From positions 1 to 64,000 of the forward strand of contig SUYM01000014.1 of the NCBI GenBank assembly GCA_015060455.1: a stretch of DNA of 64,000 nucleotides, in the 5' to 3' direction. The stretch's first letter is position 1. Every line of letters begins with the position of its first letter. A program made the translations under genes and the position numbers. The DNA comes from Bacteroidales bacterium (GTDB lineage: Bacteria > Bacteroidota > Bacteroidia > Bacteroidales > UBA932). Positions 40,849 through 49,164 of this stretch are shown in pieces. Under the pieces are notes generated by a model. That model saw only the letters and a program-made list of their open reading frames with translations. It was not told the DNA's origin and ran no database searches.

Positions 40849-42996
40849 TTATTCAGCAGAAACTGTCGGAATCTTCATGCAGCGGATGTTGTTGGCAGAG
40901 CCCAAGGACATCTTGTGACTTGTATAAGCGGTCGCCCATGTTCCGCTGTTTCCAAGACAGAATACAGCCGCACCGCTATTGAAATTGGTGGTTGTCCAAT
41001 AATAACCTCTCTTATTGAACAGAATCACGCCCTTGGAAGTGGCAGTTTCTCCTACAAGAACGGTTCCCTGATTCAGATATCCAGGATTTGGATAATAAGC
41101 ATAGTCATCCGAAACATCTTTATTGTCCTCAGGGAAAGTCTCCGGCAAATCAGTTCCTGCAATTGAGAAGATTAATCCATTATCTGTCTTCTGCATTCCG
41201 TTGCCACCCGAGGCTGACGACAAGCCTGAGAAGTAATACATATCCGGCACCTTATATCCCTTCGGACATGGATCATATATTGTCTTGTATCCGCCTTTGG
41301 CTGCTTTAAGTGTTGTCAGATCGGTAGGTGGAGTTGATGTACATCCCCAATTGTCGGCCGCAGAATCACCGGCAAGCCAATCGTTGAATACATACATTGA
41401 TGGAATACCTGATGTCGAGATCTCATGGGCAAGAGAAGATATAATACGGACATTCGGATTCTTTATAGTCCATGCCATACGCTTGTTCTCGCTCGAACGT
41501 ATAGCAACCTCCGTCAACTCTATCTGCGACAGATATGGTTTGGTTGTTACAATGGTACTGCTCTTACTTATTACAAATGGATCTTTTCTACCATACTGAT
41601 AGTACAATCCTACGCTGTTTTTATTACCTGGCTGATTGCGTGTCGCACCAAGATTGATATTATGGAAGGTAGGAGTGCCTGTGCATGATGTATATGCCTG
41701 GTCTTTCAGACAATCAACTGACCAGATATGCCATGACCACAAAATTGTACCTTTGCTGTCCTTCAGTGCAAGCAGTGCATTACCGCTGGATTTACCTCCT
41801 TTTATGGTCGCTGTATTTTCTTCCAATGAATAAGTAGGCAATACTGACGCAGCATCCAGGTTATCGTATGCTGTCTTGATTCCCCAGATTCTGTTCAATG
41901 TCAATCCTTCCTCGCAGTAAACATCACCACTTGCATTCTTCACCGGCTGCATCTTATCAACTGCCAATGATGTGTCAAAAGTATAATATGGAGTTATATT
42001 GAAAGTCGTCTCTTCATTAGGACCTATGACAACGCAGTTCGCTTCACCATAACAGAAGGTAAATGAAAGTGTAGGAAACTCTCTCATCTGACCTGGAGTA
42101 AGGACAAGATCCTTTGTCACAACTCGCTCGAATACTCGACCGAAATTATCCGTTATGGTAACAGTCAGGTCATTTGCAGGATAAGTCATTGCAGGAAGAG
42201 CAGTTATAAACCCTGCGACACCCTCATCATTGATAGAAGGGCTGGCATTCTTGTTGGCAATATCCAGAGGACCGAGTGTCTTGTCGTGCCCTACAATAAT
42301 TGTCTTCTGCACATCGTCTGTTCCTGAAAGAGTCAATGCACCGGTTTCAGGATCGACTGTACCGAAACCCGAAATATAGTTATCGGCCGATGTGATCTGT
42401 ACGCTGACAATCTTCATACCGCGAAGTTCCTGATAGTCATTGAATCTGAACATAACGGCAGCACAAAGGTTATTGAACTGGAACACACCTTCAGCAGACT
42501 CCTTCGCCCACATCGGCATATATTTCAGATTATTACCATTGTTCTTCAACGCTGAATGGAAATTCTGATTATTATAAAGGGCGCCGAAATCAACTGCGAT
42601 CTTACCATCTGCCATCTCCTTTGCTCTTGACTCCGGGAAAACAGCATATCTTGTCTGACCCTCCACTTCGTTTCCTGTAAAAACAGCAGACGAAGCATCA
42701 TTGCCTTCATAAACGAACTTCTCACCTGTTGTGTTGTTCTCGCTGTAAACCTTGATTGCATCATCATCTGTCCATACAACTGGGATCTTTCCATCATCTC
42801 CCGCGCTTCCGAATGCAATCTTGCTGTCCGGTCCTGTCGGCGACACCGCAAGGATGCGTCCCGGACCCGGTACGAAATCAACCGCTTCGTTGTTGGTGCC
42901 ATTATTGTCAGCACCATTGTTTTCCAACTCTGCCTTCTGACATGAGAATGTGAGGGCAGCAGCAATCATTGTAAAATACAAAACTCTTGTTTTCAT
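40849..42996 (-). CDS. Fimbrillin-type lipoprotein with C-terminal FISUMP domain
   Basis: The 715-residue lipoprotein (ALTFSC) has a fimbrillin-type N-terminal half (about 45-320; KIPVVWTDDDAIKVYS, RYAVFPESRA, LCAAVMFRFNDY, GFITALPAMTYPANDLTVTI). The C-terminal domain (about 430-715) contains YDPCPKGYKVPD and RGYYWTTTNFN and ends near NIRCMK, the marks of the Fibrobacter succinogenes major paralogous domain. The role is unknown; the place between the sensor and the BNR pair suggests a surface glycan-binding protein. The 47-codon gene lies 26 bases upstream. Confidence 0.75.
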   Translation of the reverse strand: MKTRVLYFTMIAAALTFSCQKAELENNGADNNGTNNEAVDFVPGPGRILAVSPTGPDSKIAFGSAGDDGKIPVVWTDDDAIKVYSENNTTGEKFVYEGNDASSAVFTGNEVEGQTRYAVFPESRAKEMADGKIAVDFGALYNNQNFHSALKNNGNNLKYMPMWAKESAEGVFQFNNLCAAVMFRFNDYQELRGMKIVSVQITSADNYISGFGTVDPETGALTLSGTDDVQKTIIVGHDKTLGPLDIANKNASPSINDEGVAGFITALPAMTYPANDLTVTITDNFGRVFERVVTKDLVLTPGQMREFPTLSFTFCYGEANCVVIGPNEETTFNITPYYTFDTSLAVDKMQPVKNASGDVYCEEGLTLNRIWGIKTAYDNLDAASVLPTYSLEENTATIKGGKSSGNALLALKDSKGTILWSWHIWSVDCLKDQAYTSCTGTPTFHNINLGATRNQPGNKNSVGLYYQYGRKDPFVISKSSTIVTTKPYLSQIELTEVAIRSSENKRMAWTIKNPNVRIISSLAHEISTSGIPSMYVFNDWLAGDSAADNWGCTSTPPTDLTTLKAAKGGYKTIYDPCPKGYKVPDMYYFSGLSSASGGNGMQKTDNGLIFSIAGTDLPETFPEDNKDVSDDYAYYPNPGYLNQGTVLVGETATSKGVILFNKRGYYWTTTNFNSGAAVFCLGNSGTWATAYTSHKMSLGSANNIRCMKIPTVSAE

Positions 42997-43022
42997 TTCT
43001 TCTTCATTTTAAACGATTAATA

Positions 43023-43166
43023 CTACCACTCGGCATCAGGACCTTCAGACCAATCTGAGCCAGTTTCGGTTTCTATGCTCTCACAGAGCACTGATTCAGG
43101 CAAGATCCCTAGGACCTGCACCTGTGGAGGGATATAGTTGCCCCCCCCTAATAGATTTTTCTTCAT
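43023..43166 (-). CDS. 47-residue small protein with an eight-G tract
   Basis: Reading the minus strand from 43166 gives 47 codons: MKKNLLGGGNYIPPQVQVLG at the start and DWSEGPDAEW at the end. This matches, from memory, a recurrent type of Bacteroidales small protein starting MKKN and carrying Y(I/V)xPxVEV before an acidic, serine-rich tail. Its function is not known. The GGG run is encoded by eight consecutive G (C on the plus strand at 43141-43148), where slippage would shift the frame. It lies 19 bases after the second BNR gene and 26 before the fimbrillin/FISUMP gene, so it is probably co-transcribed. Confidence 0.6.
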   Translation of the reverse strand: MKKNLLGGGNYIPPQVQVLGILPESVLCESIETETGSDWSEGPDAEW

Positions 43167-43185
43167 TTTGTAGGTATTTTATCCG

Positions 43186-44433
43186 TTATTTAATTATTAT
43201 CCTTCCACGCACAATGTACACATGACCGTTATATTGTGACACCGCCAGTATTTCATCATTTCCAAGATCACTCAGCGAGTTCCAGAGAGCATTTTCCGTC
43301 CATTGATCCAGATCTATCGGTCTTGATGTCGCCCGCATTCCGGTGAAATATCCGTCCTGAACCTCACTCTTCGGGCACACCTGCACCTCCATCGCCGCAT
43401 GCTGAGCATCATTATCCTTCTTGTCGTCCGAAGCATCAGCAATCTGATAGGAATACACTATATAATTGTCTGTCGTGATGATATACGGTGCTCCGGAATA
43501 TGCCACATCGCTCTTGATCGATTTCCTGAACGGGTGGAAACGGTCCGGAGAATCCTTTCTGACCGGGGTCTTCCAATTGTCCCCGACTGTATTCCTGACA
43601 ACAGCCGGATAAAGTCTTGTGCCTTCCTCTGATGTCTCGATCGCCATATATATCATCCCGTCAAGCAGCATCACCACAGGCATTCCATCCCTGTGACTGC
43701 CATTCTGCGACACAACTCTCGGAGCGCTCCACGTGCAGCCGCCATCCTTTGACTCTATCACAGATATGTTCTGCCACTTGCTGCCCCTTTTCCAATAAGG
43801 GGTCTCGTCTGCAAAATAAATCTGCACAGTCCCGTCCGGAAGTTCCAGTACGAACGGCTCCCAGCAGCCCCGGAGGGCATTTTCAGCCCATTTCTCTGAC
43901 TTATAGACATGCCTCATCGCAGACCAGGTCCTTCCATTGTCATCGGATGTCTTTATTGCAATCGTGTATGGGAACACGGATGAGGCGAACTTATCATCGT
44001 CCCTGGCATTACGGTCCATATTCATCGGACGGTAGTTGCAGGCAAAGATTATCCTGCCCGGTTTATATGGGTTGGAGGCAGAAAGTTGGGCAAACTCCGG
44101 ATTGGAAGCGGCCACCTTTGCCTTGCCGGCTTCATTTTCCTCAATGAAATGCCTCATCACCACCATTGACTCCTCGGACCATGTCTGACCATTATCACTG
44201 CTGAACTTGACATAGTTGTTCGAAGATGCGGAATAACTCATCATCAGCCGTCCGTCATTGAGTCTGTGCACACGGGCATAACCTCCTTTGACAATCTTCT
44301 CAGGCTCATCCCAGACCACCTTCAAGGTCTGTCTGCCAGGCTTGGCAGGTCTGTTTCCCGCAGACACATCTATGCCTGAGCAGGAAAACACTACAATGAG
44401 CACGAAGAATATTTTCAAGTACCTGAGCATCAT
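43186..44433 (-). CDS. BNR/sialidase-fold lipoprotein, copy B
   Basis: The 415-residue lipoprotein (VVFSC) forms a single propeller with Asp-boxes SSDNGQTW, DDNGRTW and SKDGGCTW, the entry strand GYARVHRLNDGRLM, and the strands RGCWEPFVLELPDGTVQIYF and IIFACNYRP. It is a close paralogue of the next gene upstream and shares whole strands with it (YSGAPYIITTDNYIVYSYQI, NSLSDLGNDEILAVSQYNG). Propellers of this type include exo-sialidases and exo-arabinanases; the sugar cannot be told. Its start overlaps the stop of copy A by four bases (ATGA), so the two are translationally coupled. Confidence 0.8.
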   Translation of the reverse strand: MMLRYLKIFFVLIVVFSCSGIDVSAGNRPAKPGRQTLKVVWDEPEKIVKGGYARVHRLNDGRLMMSYSASSNNYVKFSSDNGQTWSEESMVVMRHFIEENEAGKAKVAASNPEFAQLSASNPYKPGRIIFACNYRPMNMDRNARDDDKFASSVFPYTIAIKTSDDNGRTWSAMRHVYKSEKWAENALRGCWEPFVLELPDGTVQIYFADETPYWKRGSKWQNISVIESKDGGCTWSAPRVVSQNGSHRDGMPVVMLLDGMIYMAIETSEEGTRLYPAVVRNTVGDNWKTPVRKDSPDRFHPFRKSIKSDVAYSGAPYIITTDNYIVYSYQIADASDDKKDNDAQHAAMEVQVCPKSEVQDGYFTGMRATSRPIDLDQWTENALWNSLSDLGNDEILAVSQYNGHVYIVRGRIIIK

Positions 44434-45740
44434 TTACCTCCGACAATCTTACCTTTGACTATATATACAGCACCATTATACTGGGACACTGCCAATATCT
44501 CATCATTACCGAGGTCACATAAGGAATTCCATATAGCTGCTTCCTTACCTGTATTCTTATCATACGGGAACGGCCTTGACGGAGCCCTCATCTTCTGCTT
44601 GAAATATCCCCCGCCTGCCTCTTTCTTAGGGCATACCTGAACCTCCATCGTAGCATGGTCGGCATCATTGTTCTGTTTTGCCTGGGCCAGTTGCGCACTT
44701 GCGGCAAGACCTGCAGGCGGAGTCCACCAATCCGCTATCTGATAAGAATATACGATATAATTGTCAGTTGTGATGATGTATGGAGAACCGGAATAGACAA
44801 CTTCACTTTTAAGAGAGGTCCGGAACGGCTCAAACCTGTATTCAGAACCTTTGCCGACCGTTGTCTTCCAGTTATTCTTTATCGGATTTGAGATCACTAT
44901 CGGATGAAGACGCTCTCCCTTATAATCGGTCGATTCAATTGCAAGGTACAGCATGTCGTCATGGATTGCCACCACAGGCATACCATCCCTGCATTCTCCA
45001 TTCTGAGAAACCACCCTTACCTTTTCCCAGGTGTCTCCACCGTCCTTTGACTCGATTACAGATATATTATGCCAGTCGCTGCCCATCTTGTAATACGGAG
45101 TCTCGTCGGCAAAATATATCTGCACGGTACCATCCGGCAATTCAAGCACAAAAGGCTCCCAGCAGCCGATAGTTACATCCTCATTCCATATCTCTGACTT
45201 ATAGATATGCTTTGTTTCAGACCATGTGTTTCCGTTATCATCAGAAACACTTATGGCGATTGTATATGGATGCACCGTGGTCTTGCCGGTGGTCTTACCA
45301 TCAGAGGTCCTTGGCCTGTAATTGCCGGCAAAAATTATCCTGTTCGGGTGATGCGGATGCTTTGATGACAACTGGGCAAAATCCGGAACAGCCACACTGA
45401 CCAAGGCCTTGACCGTACCGTTTGTAGCATAGAACTGAGACATCGGGCATTTTCTCACTGTTCCCCACGACTCGCCATTGTTCCTGCTAAACATGGCATA
45501 TCCGTCAAAGGAATCTGCACAAGTCAGCATCAGCCTCCCGTCATTGAGCCTGTGCACACGCGGATATCCTCCGCTGGTCACCCTCTTGGGAGCCTCCCAG
45601 ATGATTCTGACATCTCCGGATTCATCTGCCGGAGGATTGTCACCTGATGAGGAGCCACCGACCGGAGACGGCTTTTCGCAGGAGAAAAACAATACCGCCA
45701 GAAACAGCGTTATTTTCAGCGCTCTAAACATTTTATCCAT
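44430..45740 (-). CDS. BNR/sialidase-fold lipoprotein, copy A
   Basis: The 436-residue lipoprotein (LFFSC) is a tandem paralogue of copy B. It has the entry strand GYPRVHRLNDGRLM, Asp-boxes DDNGNTW and SKDGGDTW, and the same WEPFVLELPDGTVQIYFADE strand. It differs from copy B by a proline-rich insertion (WWTPPAGLAASAQLAQ) and a degraded first Asp-box (RNNGESW). The start is taken at 45740, where ATG overlaps the esterase stop (TAATG); Met4 at 45731 is an alternative. It is likely an exo-acting glycosidase of the same family as copy B, but with a shifted substrate range. Confidence 0.8.
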   Translation of the reverse strand: MDKMFRALKITLFLAVLFFSCEKPSPVGGSSSGDNPPADESGDVRIIWEAPKRVTSGGYPRVHRLNDGRLMLTCADSFDGYAMFSRNNGESWGTVRKCPMSQFYATNGTVKALVSVAVPDFAQLSSKHPHHPNRIIFAGNYRPRTSDGKTTGKTTVHPYTIAISVSDDNGNTWSETKHIYKSEIWNEDVTIGCWEPFVLELPDGTVQIYFADETPYYKMGSDWHNISVIESKDGGDTWEKVRVVSQNGECRDGMPVVAIHDDMLYLAIESTDYKGERLHPIVISNPIKNNWKTTVGKGSEYRFEPFRTSLKSEVVYSGSPYIITTDNYIVYSYQIADWWTPPAGLAASAQLAQAKQNNDADHATMEVQVCPKKEAGGGYFKQKMRAPSRPFPYDKNTGKEAAIWNSLCDLGNDEILAVSQYNGAVYIVKGKIVGGK

Positions 45741-47683
45741 TACTCCTTATAGTCAATTGTTCCTGCCAACGGAATCACCGAGGCCCAGCCGTCAGTCTTG
45801 TGCAGTTCGACCTCCTGTCCTGCCTTCACATCCATCCAACTGATGAAAAGGCTGCCCAGTTCCTTGTACTTGGGAGCACCGTCCCCAGTCTTGCCCACCT
45901 GGCGTCTTACGCTGACTTCCGCAGGAAAGATGACTCTCCAAGCATGCTTCCTGTACCATGTCTTCTTTGCAGGCTTGTCCATCCTTGCGATATAATAGAT
46001 GCGTCCGTCCTCCTTGGCTATAATTTTTCCGCCCAAACTCTCAGAGCCCTTTTCAACGCCCTTGGCTATAAGCATTTCCATGCCGGCGAACTCCTCAGGG
46101 AACGAGCCTTCATACAGAGTCATCTCGCTGTTGGTCCAGAGTTTCGCACCTTCTTCAAATATGGCCTTGGTATAACCTTCTCCCTCAAAGGCTATCGCAG
46201 TCCTCTGCGCAGGCTCGATATAGGCACGGGCAGACTCAGCCAGCGGTCTGTTCTTCTTGTCAGTGCGGAAAGGCGCCAGCGGAAGTCCCTCCGCCGAGAA
46301 CACATTTCCAACGCTCTCGTCAAAGCAGTATCTCACATCTGACGGATTCTTTATCTTGTCTGAGGAGAGGATGATGCTCCTGCCGTCCTCGCTCAGGCGT
46401 GCATCCGCCAGTACATATCTCACAGAATCATCCCCTGTCTTTTCTCCTATCTGGAAACCGATGATCTTCTCTCCACTGATTTTCAGTGTGGAAGGAAGAT
46501 TCTTGAAACTGAGCACAATTTCAGAACCATTCACCTGGCTCTTTGCGATTGCCGGACTTCTCCACTCTCCGACCTCCTTACCGTAGTGCTGTCCCAGAGC
46601 ACAAAGAGCAAATCTATGACAGACATTCTTTTTCAGGCGCGGATGAATATCGCCGGGTATCTCCTGACAATCATTGGTAATCACAAGTTCGCAACCCGGC
46701 ACTCTTGCAGCGACAAGGGCCTGAGACTCGCGAAGTTGGGCTCCTTGAAGGTCCTTATACGTATGTGGCGCAATCTGGGCGATATAGAAAGGCATGTCCG
46801 GATTCTTGAACTCCGCCCTCCAACTTGCGATAAGACCGGCAAGAGTTTCCCTGTAACTTACAGGATTAAGGCGTACATTAGCACAGCCCTGATACCAGAT
46901 GACTCCGGCGAAGCGGACATTCAGAATCGGGCATATATTGGCATTCCAGAGATGGGACTCCTTGCCGGACCATGTACTATTGGATTTTTTGAGCATGCCG
47001 ACTGAGCGTTGCAGGAAATTTGCCTTTTCTCCGTTGTTGATAGCCTCAGGAGAAACCCAGCCTTCAAGCGGAGTGCCTCCGAATGATGCCTGAATAAGGC
47101 CCACAGGCACACCAAGAGCCTCCTGCAATTCAATACCGAAGCCATATCCGACAGCAGAGAACGTAGCGACTGTTTCAGGAGTACATCCCTGCCATTCTGC
47201 TTCCGGCACATCATACTCAGGCTCCTCCGACGATATCCTTCCGGTAGAATATATGCGGATGTGCTTTGCAAGTTCTGCTGCATTATTCATCTCATATTTC
47301 AGGTCAAGAGTATTCTCCACCTTCCACGCCATATTCGACTGTCCGCTGCATAGCCACACCTCTCCGATAAGCACGTCTTTCAGTACAAGTTCAGACTTTC
47401 CTGCCGATACCGTAATCGAATGAGGATCATAACTTCCTGCCGGCGTAGCAACCGAGACACACCAGGAGCCATCCTTGCCTGCCTTGGTTGACACTGACTC
47501 CGAAAGCCAGTCTGCCGAAACAGAGACCTTTGCGGACGGCTTTGCCCATCCCCAGATATTAACATTCTGATTCTGCTGAAGCACCATGCCGTCAGAAAGC
47601 ACGGTAGGAAGTTTCAGGCCCTGTGCCGTTGCAGAAAACACGACTGCAAGAGCCATAAGAAGTGACAGATATGTCTTTCTCAT
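45740..47683 (-). CDS. SGNH sialate-O-acetylesterase-like esterase
   Basis: The 647-residue exported protein has a signal peptide (VFSATAQG), a short N-terminal sandwich and the SASA/SGNH catalytic domain. The nucleophile Ser116 is in GQSNM, IQASFGGTPLEGW is block III, and the catalytic Asp-x-His is in GDIHPRLK. The usual WYQGESN is WYQGCAN here, keeping the Asn. After about residue 480 there is a further beta-sandwich not typical of short members. It would remove acetyl groups from the polysaccharide so that lyases and glycosidases can act. The gene is followed by the BNR pair with a one-base overlap. Confidence 0.85.
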   Translation of the reverse strand: MRKTYLSLLMALAVVFSATAQGLKLPTVLSDGMVLQQNQNVNIWGWAKPSAKVSVSADWLSESVSTKAGKDGSWCVSVATPAGSYDPHSITVSAGKSELVLKDVLIGEVWLCSGQSNMAWKVENTLDLKYEMNNAAELAKHIRIYSTGRISSEEPEYDVPEAEWQGCTPETVATFSAVGYGFGIELQEALGVPVGLIQASFGGTPLEGWVSPEAINNGEKANFLQRSVGMLKKSNSTWSGKESHLWNANICPILNVRFAGVIWYQGCANVRLNPVSYRETLAGLIASWRAEFKNPDMPFYIAQIAPHTYKDLQGAQLRESQALVAARVPGCELVITNDCQEIPGDIHPRLKKNVCHRFALCALGQHYGKEVGEWRSPAIAKSQVNGSEIVLSFKNLPSTLKISGEKIIGFQIGEKTGDDSVRYVLADARLSEDGRSIILSSDKIKNPSDVRYCFDESVGNVFSAEGLPLAPFRTDKKNRPLAESARAYIEPAQRTAIAFEGEGYTKAIFEEGAKLWTNSEMTLYEGSFPEEFAGMEMLIAKGVEKGSESLGGKIIAKEDGRIYYIARMDKPAKKTWYRKHAWRVIFPAEVSVRRQVGKTGDGAPKYKELGSLFISWMDVKAGQEVELHKTDGWASVIPLAGTIDYKE

Positions 47684-47700
47684 AGATTATTGATTTTATG

Positions 47701-49002
47701 TTATTCCAACTTAGCCTTCTGCTCAACAAGTGTGGCGCGGAGTTTCTTCACATCCACATCCTGGACACTTTTTCTGTCAAGGCATGCCAATGCAGAAGCA
47801 GTACCCGCAGCCTGACCTGTCACCAGGCAGGTACCGATCTCACGGGCGTCATAAGACAGTTCATCGTCGTATCCGAAACAACGTCCTCCGACAAGAAGAT
47901 TCGGACATTTCTTAGGAAGAATAGACGAATACGGGATCTGCCAGTACGGCCTTTCTCTTGCCATGATCTTGCGGCCCTGGTACATGATAGGGGCGCTGCC
48001 GCCGCTCATTCCGATAGAGTCATCGTATGTCTTGTAATGCATTGAATCTTCAAGAGTCACAGGCTTGACCGGATTGAGGACGCGGGTCACACGCACACCT
48101 ATCTGAGGAGGCGTTTCAAGAAGGAAGATGCCCTCGCCGCCTTCACGGGCACGGAGAGCCTGGGTCTTGTTCCACATCTGCTCCCTGAGGTCCATCTGGA
48201 TCTTTGACAGGTTGAGCACATCAAGTCCGTCCTGATCGTCAAAGCCATGCAGGTGTCCGTTTCTGATGCCGCTTATAGGGGTCTTGGTGCCGGCCTTCTT
48301 CATATCCTCAGGCACGCCTCCGATACGATACATGGCACCGATATGATATTTAAGTTCGCGATGATCTTCTCCTGACCATGCTATAAGGTCGCCGTCACCG
48401 CTGGCATCCACAAAATATTTTCCCTTGACGGCAATAGGACCGCTCTTGGTTTCAAGGAAGACCGCCTGAATCCTGTCGCCTGACATCACTGCATCAGTAG
48501 CCCAACTGTGGTAGATGATCTGAACACCAGCCTCCTTGCAGTACTGTTCGAGGACATATTTACATGCCTCCGGATCCACGCACGGAGCCTTGGCGTTGAC
48601 CACCATCTTCATCTTTTTGAGACGCATATAGATCTCGTTCGAGAATCCCCAGATCACCTTCTCCCATTCGCCCTTGGGAGAAAGTCCATGAGTCGAAAGC
48701 ATAGGGAGCACAAGTCCTCCCGTCCAAAGACCGCCAAGGAAGGTATAACGTTCAAGCAGTATGACCTTGACTCCGTTTCTTGCTGCACTTACAGCGGCCG
48801 CCACACCGGCAGGGCCTCCTCCGAGGACTACAACATCAGCCTCAGCAATCACAGGGATTTCCTGTGCAGGACGTTTGAGCCAGCCGTCTGCCTCCAGGCG
48901 AAGAGGGGCACGTTTCGGAGCATCTTTTGCGATAATCTCGGGAGCGACCATCGCAGCACCCATTGAGAGCATTGTAGCCTGTAGAAATTTCCTTCTATCC
49001 AT
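47701..49002 (-). CDS. Exported FAD-dependent oxidoreductase
   Basis: The 433-residue protein begins with a twin-arginine-like leader (DRRKFLQATMLSMGAAMVAP), indicating export of the folded flavoprotein. The FAD-binding VVVLGGGPAGVAAAVSAARN (GGGPAG at 61-66) is followed by the FLGGLWTGG motif of the FAD_oxidored family and by a second nucleotide-contact segment (VDASGDGDLIAW). The substrate is unknown; such enzymes appear in polysaccharide loci and are at times called 'xanthan lyase' in databases without support. A secreted oxidation step on a sugar or uronic acid is an inference. It begins the esterase/BNR gene block with its own -7 box. Confidence 0.8.
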   Translation of the reverse strand: MDRRKFLQATMLSMGAAMVAPEIIAKDAPKRAPLRLEADGWLKRPAQEIPVIAEADVVVLGGGPAGVAAAVSAARNGVKVILLERYTFLGGLWTGGLVLPMLSTHGLSPKGEWEKVIWGFSNEIYMRLKKMKMVVNAKAPCVDPEACKYVLEQYCKEAGVQIIYHSWATDAVMSGDRIQAVFLETKSGPIAVKGKYFVDASGDGDLIAWSGEDHRELKYHIGAMYRIGGVPEDMKKAGTKTPISGIRNGHLHGFDDQDGLDVLNLSKIQMDLREQMWNKTQALRAREGGEGIFLLETPPQIGVRVTRVLNPVKPVTLEDSMHYKTYDDSIGMSGGSAPIMYQGRKIMARERPYWQIPYSSILPKKCPNLLVGGRCFGYDDELSYDAREIGTCLVTGQAAGTASALACLDRKSVQDVDVKKLRATLVEQKAKLE

Positions 49003-49044
49003 GGTAATTTTGTTTTAATGTCACATCAATTAAACTTATGCTGA

Positions 49045-49052
49045 CAAAATTA
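49045..49052 (-). promoter_or_regulatory. -7 box for the FAD oxidoreductase block
   Basis: The complement reads TAATTTTG (TAnnTTTG), 42 bases before the oxidoreductase start. A TTTG lies at 49079-49082, somewhat too far for a standard -33 box. Confidence 0.4.
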
Positions 49053-49125
49053 CCTTTATATATAATTACCTCATACAACAAATTTCCCGTTAAATGACAA
49101 TATTTTCGCAAACCTCGCAAAGAGA

Positions 49126-49164
49126 AGAAAGACCTGCTCCGTACACACGAAGCAGGCCTCTTTA
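49126..49164 (-). terminator. Terminator of the lyase-mutarotase gene
   Basis: GACCTGCT (49131-49138) pairs with AGCAGGCC (49151-49158) with one wobble, extended by AAAG / CTTT. On the minus strand a TTTCTTCTCTTT tract follows. It begins right at the lyase-mutarotase stop codon, separating that gene from the oxidoreductase block. Confidence 0.6.
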
